DNA of 64,000 bases, from assembly GCA_049296795.1 (NCBI GenBank), contig JBAQTC010000054.1, forward strand, positions 267,823 to 331,822. The letters are read 5' to 3'. Position 1 is the stretch's first letter. The number at the start of each line of letters is the position of its first letter. A program made the translations under genes and the position numbers. The notes under the pieces were generated by a model. The model searched no databases. It was not told the origin of the DNA and saw nothing but the letters and a program-made list of their open reading frames with translations. The stretch is from CAXNKH01 sp049296795. GTDB lineage: Bacteria > Pseudomonadota > Gammaproteobacteria > Burkholderiales > Burkholderiaceae_C. Below, one piece after another: positions 60,738 through 64,000 of this stretch.

Positions 60738-63455
60738 TCAGTTGCGCAAGGTCTTCAGGGCAACCGCACTCAAACCAAATTGGTATAGGATGGTTGTCCA
60801 GTCCTTGGCGCCCTGGATAAATTGGGTGTAAGCAGTGCGCCGATCAATCAAGCCAGGAACAAAGATCGAATCGCCCGGGTTAAGTGATTTGTTCGTCAAG
60901 TCTGATCCCCAGATGAACCGACTGCTGCTTTTGCCTTCAATGGTGCCGTCCGCGCGAATCACAAATAAATTATCAGCATCGGCATCGCGCGTGAGTCCCG
61001 CTTTTCCCAGGTAGTCGCTAACGGTATGACTTGGTTTATGCAGCATGGCGTTCTCAGCCAACACTTCGCCAAAAACGCCGACAAAACTAGGCCGATGCGG
61101 TACGCTAATGTTGTCACCGTCTTCCAGGATGATGTGCGGCATTTTCGGATGTTCCGGGTCAAGCTCTAATGCTATACGGCCGCTGGCTTTGAGCCCTTGC
61201 AAGCGACTCAAGAGAAGCTTCTGTCCGGTAATTTGGGATTGCAACACATTGCCTTTTTCCGGGTCCACCACATTTTGCAGCGCAGCGGCAGTTTGTGAGT
61301 TGATATCGCTCTCAATTCGACGCAGAGATTTGTTGAGATTTTCCTGCTGCTGCACGCGGGTTGATTCCCGGCTGAACACCACTCCATAAAGGAAGGCATT
61401 GCGGCTCAAACCACCAGCGCGCTGAATGAGCTCAGGCAGGGTTTCGCCCGGCGCCAACTGGTATTGGCCAGGCACCATAACTTCACCACTGATGGTGACT
61501 TGTTGGTTGCGTTTTTCTAAAGGTAAGCCCAGTTGCGCAGTTGTAAAGAGGGAAATATGGTCCCCCGGCTCCAGCTTAATGTTGTCAGCTGGGTTGGCGT
61601 TAATCACGGCCTGGCCTAGGTTGAAGGTGATCGCTTTGGAGCTAAGTTTGGCCGGTACGCGGCGTATAACCTGGGCATAGTCCCAATTAATATCATTGTT
61701 CAAGTTGCGTGCAACGTCACGCTGCCAGTAACTGTAGTAGTCCACCAGCCACTGGGTGGAGGGGATGATGTCTTTAATGGTAAAGCCCTCACGCCATACA
61801 AAGCGCTTGGTACCGCCCACCACATCACCCTTGATGGTGACACTGTTCTCGGTTTCTGGGCCGGCCTCGCCGGGGCTGTAAACTGTGACAATATCACCGC
61901 TTAGAAGCTCTAAGTTTTCTGTTTGATCCAAAGCGATGGCTTTGACCAAGTTGAATGCAATAGTTTTGGTGCGAAGGGCAGCTGGATCAAGCCGCTGAAT
62001 AGTCGCGTAATCAAGGTTGACCTCAGGCCGGGAGTAATTGCCTGTTCTAGCGCCTTGGTTGATTTGTAGCCAGTAGCTACCCGGGATCAACAAGCGTTTA
62101 TCGCTCAACAAATCGGCCACCCGCATCCCAGGTCGGTAGGTATAGCGCAGTGGCGCGGCTACATTGCCTTGCAAGGTCACCACATTGGCGATTTGCGGGC
62201 TAATTTGAAAAATTGTCAAAATATCTCCGGCATGCAGTACCAGGCCCAGCCCATTGGCATCGAGTGCAAAGTCTTCAACGTACCGGGCAATAGTGCGCTT
62301 GGCATCGACCCGCTCGAGTTGGGCCTTTTGTGGTGCGGCCAACGCAGGAAGGCCACCTGACAGACTCAGAATCTGATTGATTGTTTCGCTGTTGCGCAAC
62401 TCATAAATGGCGGGTGCGTTTATAGTTCCCAGTAAGGCGGCACGGGCACCGGCGGGTGGGATGTATACGATATCACCGGCTAACAATTGCATATCATTAC
62501 TGTTGTCACCATGCGCCAAAAAGGCATAGATATCAACACTGGCAATGGTTTTACCTGCCCGACGCAACTCAATGGCTCTTAAGCTTCCGTTGCTACTGGG
62601 GCCACCGGTTTCAAACAGCGCGTTTATCAACGAGGAGAGGCTGCTCACCAGATGCCTGCCGGGTTTGCGGGCCTGGCCAACAACAAATATCTCGATTGAG
62701 CGTAGGCGCCCCATCGTGACGCTAAGGGTAAAGTTGCGATAGTTTTTGCCAATGTGGTTGGCAAAGACTTTTTCAACGTTATTCAGAGCCACGCCGGCCA
62801 AATTCAGAGGTCCGATTTTGGGGACCAGGACCCGCCCATCCCGGTCAATAACCAAGCGCTCATTGACTTCAAACATCCCATTGACCTGAATCACGAGTTC
62901 ATCGCCCGGTCCAAGAATGTAGCCGGCAGGCACGGGAGCGGATTGAACTGCTGAAAAAGCATTTCCACTGCCAAACAGGTCGTAGCCGTACAGCCTTAGA
63001 GATTTTCCAGTCGCACTAGAAACAAAGCGCTGGAATTCAACCTCATCAGCGCCAGCATCCTTGATGGTCTCTGCTGCGGGGGGCTCTTTCCCTTCAAGCT
63101 TGGTGTCACCTCTTAAGTCTGACAGGGTACGAACCTTAGCATCCCCCTTGTTATCGGAAGGTCTACTTTTAGTAGCTGGCTGGCCATCCACATTCGGAAC
63201 TGGTAAGGGCACCGCTCTTGTCTCGATTGCTGAACCAGGTAAAACCGATGAAGTATCAGGCGTAACACAGGTACCAGGTGCACCCAATTGAGAAAATCCC
63301 GAGCTGCACGATGCACTGATACCGAGATTTCCCGTTGATTTAGAAGTTTGTGCCAGAGCTCCAACACTCACCAGCATGCTCAATCCAAAGAATAGAGCCT
63401 TAAAACTCAAAGACCGCAATTGGGGATAAGAAATTGTTACCTGCATGTCTGGCAT
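60738..63455 (-). CDS. Wza-like polysaccharide export protein with SLBB repeats
   Basis: A 905-residue exported protein, with signal peptide near residues 15-35 (SFKALFFGLSMLVSVGALAQ). A Poly_export domain follows at about residues 170-250 (GYILGPGDELVIQVNGMFEV; ILVPKIGPLNLAGVAL). Several SLBB-type domains come after it (VTLQGNVAAPLRYTYRPGMR; VTIKGDVVGGTKRFVWREG; VTISGEVMVPGQYQLAPGE). It is much longer than Wza (about 380 residues) because of the repeated SLBB units. It has no lipobox after the signal. Start is ATG 63455; ATG 63446 is equally possible. No glycosyltransferases are in the window. Confidence 0.9.
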   Translation of the reverse strand: MPDMQVTISYPQLRSLSFKALFFGLSMLVSVGALAQTSKSTGNLGISASCSSGFSQLGAPGTCVTPDTSSVLPGSAIETRAVPLPVPNVDGQPATKSRPSDNKGDAKVRTLSDLRGDTKLEGKEPPAAETIKDAGADEVEFQRFVSSATGKSLRLYGYDLFGSGNAFSAVQSAPVPAGYILGPGDELVIQVNGMFEVNERLVIDRDGRVLVPKIGPLNLAGVALNNVEKVFANHIGKNYRNFTLSVTMGRLRSIEIFVVGQARKPGRHLVSSLSSLINALFETGGPSSNGSLRAIELRRAGKTIASVDIYAFLAHGDNSNDMQLLAGDIVYIPPAGARAALLGTINAPAIYELRNSETINQILSLSGGLPALAAPQKAQLERVDAKRTIARYVEDFALDANGLGLVLHAGDILTIFQISPQIANVVTLQGNVAAPLRYTYRPGMRVADLLSDKRLLIPGSYWLQINQGARTGNYSRPEVNLDYATIQRLDPAALRTKTIAFNLVKAIALDQTENLELLSGDIVTVYSPGEAGPETENSVTIKGDVVGGTKRFVWREGFTIKDIIPSTQWLVDYYSYWQRDVARNLNNDINWDYAQVIRRVPAKLSSKAITFNLGQAVINANPADNIKLEPGDHISLFTTAQLGLPLEKRNQQVTISGEVMVPGQYQLAPGETLPELIQRAGGLSRNAFLYGVVFSRESTRVQQQENLNKSLRRIESDINSQTAAALQNVVDPEKGNVLQSQITGQKLLLSRLQGLKASGRIALELDPEHPKMPHIILEDGDNISVPHRPSFVGVFGEVLAENAMLHKPSHTVSDYLGKAGLTRDADADNLFVIRADGTIEGKSSSRFIWGSDLTNKSLNPGDSIFVPGLIDRRTAYTQFIQGAKDWTTILYQFGLSAVALKTLRN

Positions 63456-63562
63456 TGAAACGTCATGAATTAGTACGGTCGAATTTAGTCTAGCCCGGAT
63501 TTCTTGAAAACCTTGAGAGCATATAGCAAAACGTCATCATTCTGGTATTTCTAAATTCAGAT

Positions 63563-63598
63563 CAAAAAAAAACGCCCAGTCGAATGACTGGGCGTTTT
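63563..63598 (-). terminator. intrinsic terminator of the rRNA operon
   Basis: ACGCCCAGT (63572-63580) pairs with ACTGGGCGT (63587-63595) around a 6-nt loop. On the minus strand a run of eight T follows. It lies 11 bp beyond the 5S rRNA end and closes the leftward rrn operon. Confidence 0.9.
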
Positions 63599-63608
63599 CA
63601 CTGTAAGA

Positions 63609-63722
63609 GCCTGACGATGACCTACTTTCACACGGGAATCCGCACTATCATCGGCGCAGAGGCGTTTCACTGTCCTGTTCGGGATGGGAAGGAGTGGGGC
63701 CACCTCGCTATGGTCGTCAGGC
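63609..63722 (-). rRNA. rrf: 5S ribosomal RNA
   Basis: The minus strand reads GCCTGACGACCATAGCGAGG and continues TGGCCCCACTCCTTCCCATC through the conserved CCCGAACAGG loop. It ends AGTAGGTCATCGTCAGGC, complementary to the start. The length of about 114 nt and the closing stem are typical of betaproteobacterial 5S rRNA. Confidence 0.96.
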
Positions 63723-63795
63723 ATAACTTTTTGTCATCTTGACTCGGTCAAGACAACCAATTTATAGAGCTAATCAGCTTCATCGATTTAACGAA

Positions 63796-63821
63796 CCTTC
63801 TTGCAAGTACATGCAAGAAGG
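63796..63821. other. perfect hairpin in the 23S-5S spacer
   Basis: CCTTCTTGCA, AGTACA, TGCAAGAAGG form a perfect 10-bp stem with a 6-nt loop between 23S and 5S. It is not followed by a T run on the minus strand, so it is more likely an RNase processing signal than a terminator (inference). Confidence 0.6.
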
Positions 63822-63886
63822 ATTTTTGAATGCGTCAACTTGGCATAACTATGCCTTGATACCACTTTCGCAGAATCAAAGTTATA

Positions 63887-64000
63887 GGGTCAAGCCGCAC
63901 GAGCAATTAGTATCAGTTAGCTTAACGCATTACTGCGCTTCCACACCTGACCTATCAACGTCCTGGTCTTGAACGACTCTTTAGGGGGCTCAAGGCCCCG
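63887..64000 (-). rRNA. rrl: 23S ribosomal RNA, 3' end (partial)
   Basis: The minus strand reads (from the window edge leftward) into the conserved 23S 3' end: GCGTTAAGCTAACTGATACT followed by AATTGCTCGTGCGGCTTGAC. This matches the bacterial pattern GAGCTAACCGGTACTAAT...GGCTTAACC. The gene continues beyond the window. The exact 3' boundary is uncertain by a few bases. Confidence 0.93.

Noticed and set aside
1..64000. CRISPR arrays, complete insertion sequences or prophage
   Set aside because: No regularly spaced repeats, transposase, integrase or phage structural genes were seen on either strand.

Overview
The window looks like the chromosome of a Comamonadaceae-type betaproteobacterium (Burkholderiales; a Rhodoferax/Polaromonas-like organism is my best guess). 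This is inferred from gene families and order: a Gram-negative porin, Coq7, a DUF3460-scpA pair, a beta-type formate dehydrogenase cluster with DUF3305/DUF3306 proteins, and a tandem cphA'/cphA cyanophycin locus. Coding density is very high. Only one gene-free stretch just exceeds 300 bp (about 2110-2410). I saw no tRNA, CRISPR array, prophage or complete insertion sequence.

Layout. 0-5 kb: transaldolase, a DUF3047 lipoprotein, then two paralogous DUF1640-type small membrane proteins embedded in copies of a terminator-bearing repeat, with a BrnT-type toxin-antitoxin pair between them, and a porin. 5-17.7 kb: housekeeping genes (coq7, osmC-like, ilvA, a 5'-nucleotidase, an SbmA/YddA-like ABC transporter, serS, ispH, an SlpA-type FKBP, radC, an Smr protein, a truncated haemoglobin and a large FtsX-type permease). 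A REP-like repeat pair lies between the osmC-like gene and ilvA. 17.6-29.3 kb: a leftward formate dehydrogenase region: apbC, DUF3305, DUF3306, a large polyferredoxin, a TorD-like chaperone, a Tat mini-protein, fdhA, fdhB, a mini-lipoprotein, fdhC, an Ala/Pro-rich exported protein, an intrinsic terminator, then fdhD. The genes cover catalysis, membrane electron transfer, Fe-S delivery and Mo-enzyme maturation.

29.4-46.5 kb: metG, a SulP transporter, DUF3460, scpA, then an interleaved NAD/biotin region (nadB-bioA-bioF-bioD rightward, nadC-nadA leftward, bioB rightward), panB-panC, alanine dehydrogenase and an intradiol dioxygenase. 46.5-54.2 kb: the cyanophycin locus. A leftward ABC exporter-like protein with a zinc-ribbon motif and its overlapping DUF1854 partner diverge from cphA' (degenerate Mur-ligase P-loop, shortened C-terminus) and canonical cphA. 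The divergent promoter region carries a 14-bp direct repeat at 30-bp spacing.

54.2-64 kb: gpsA, secB, grxC, a membrane rhodanese, gpmA, a CtpA-type protease, a MoeB/ThiF-type enzyme, a Wzz-like and a Wza-like polysaccharide export pair, and the end of a leftward rRNA operon (5S gene and the 3' end of 23S) with a clear terminator.

The best candidates for something under-described are the cyanophycin-linked ABC/DUF1854 module with its apparent operator repeats, the DUF1640 repeat/toxin-antitoxin mosaic at 1.8-3.5 kb, and the small exported proteins in the formate dehydrogenase operon.
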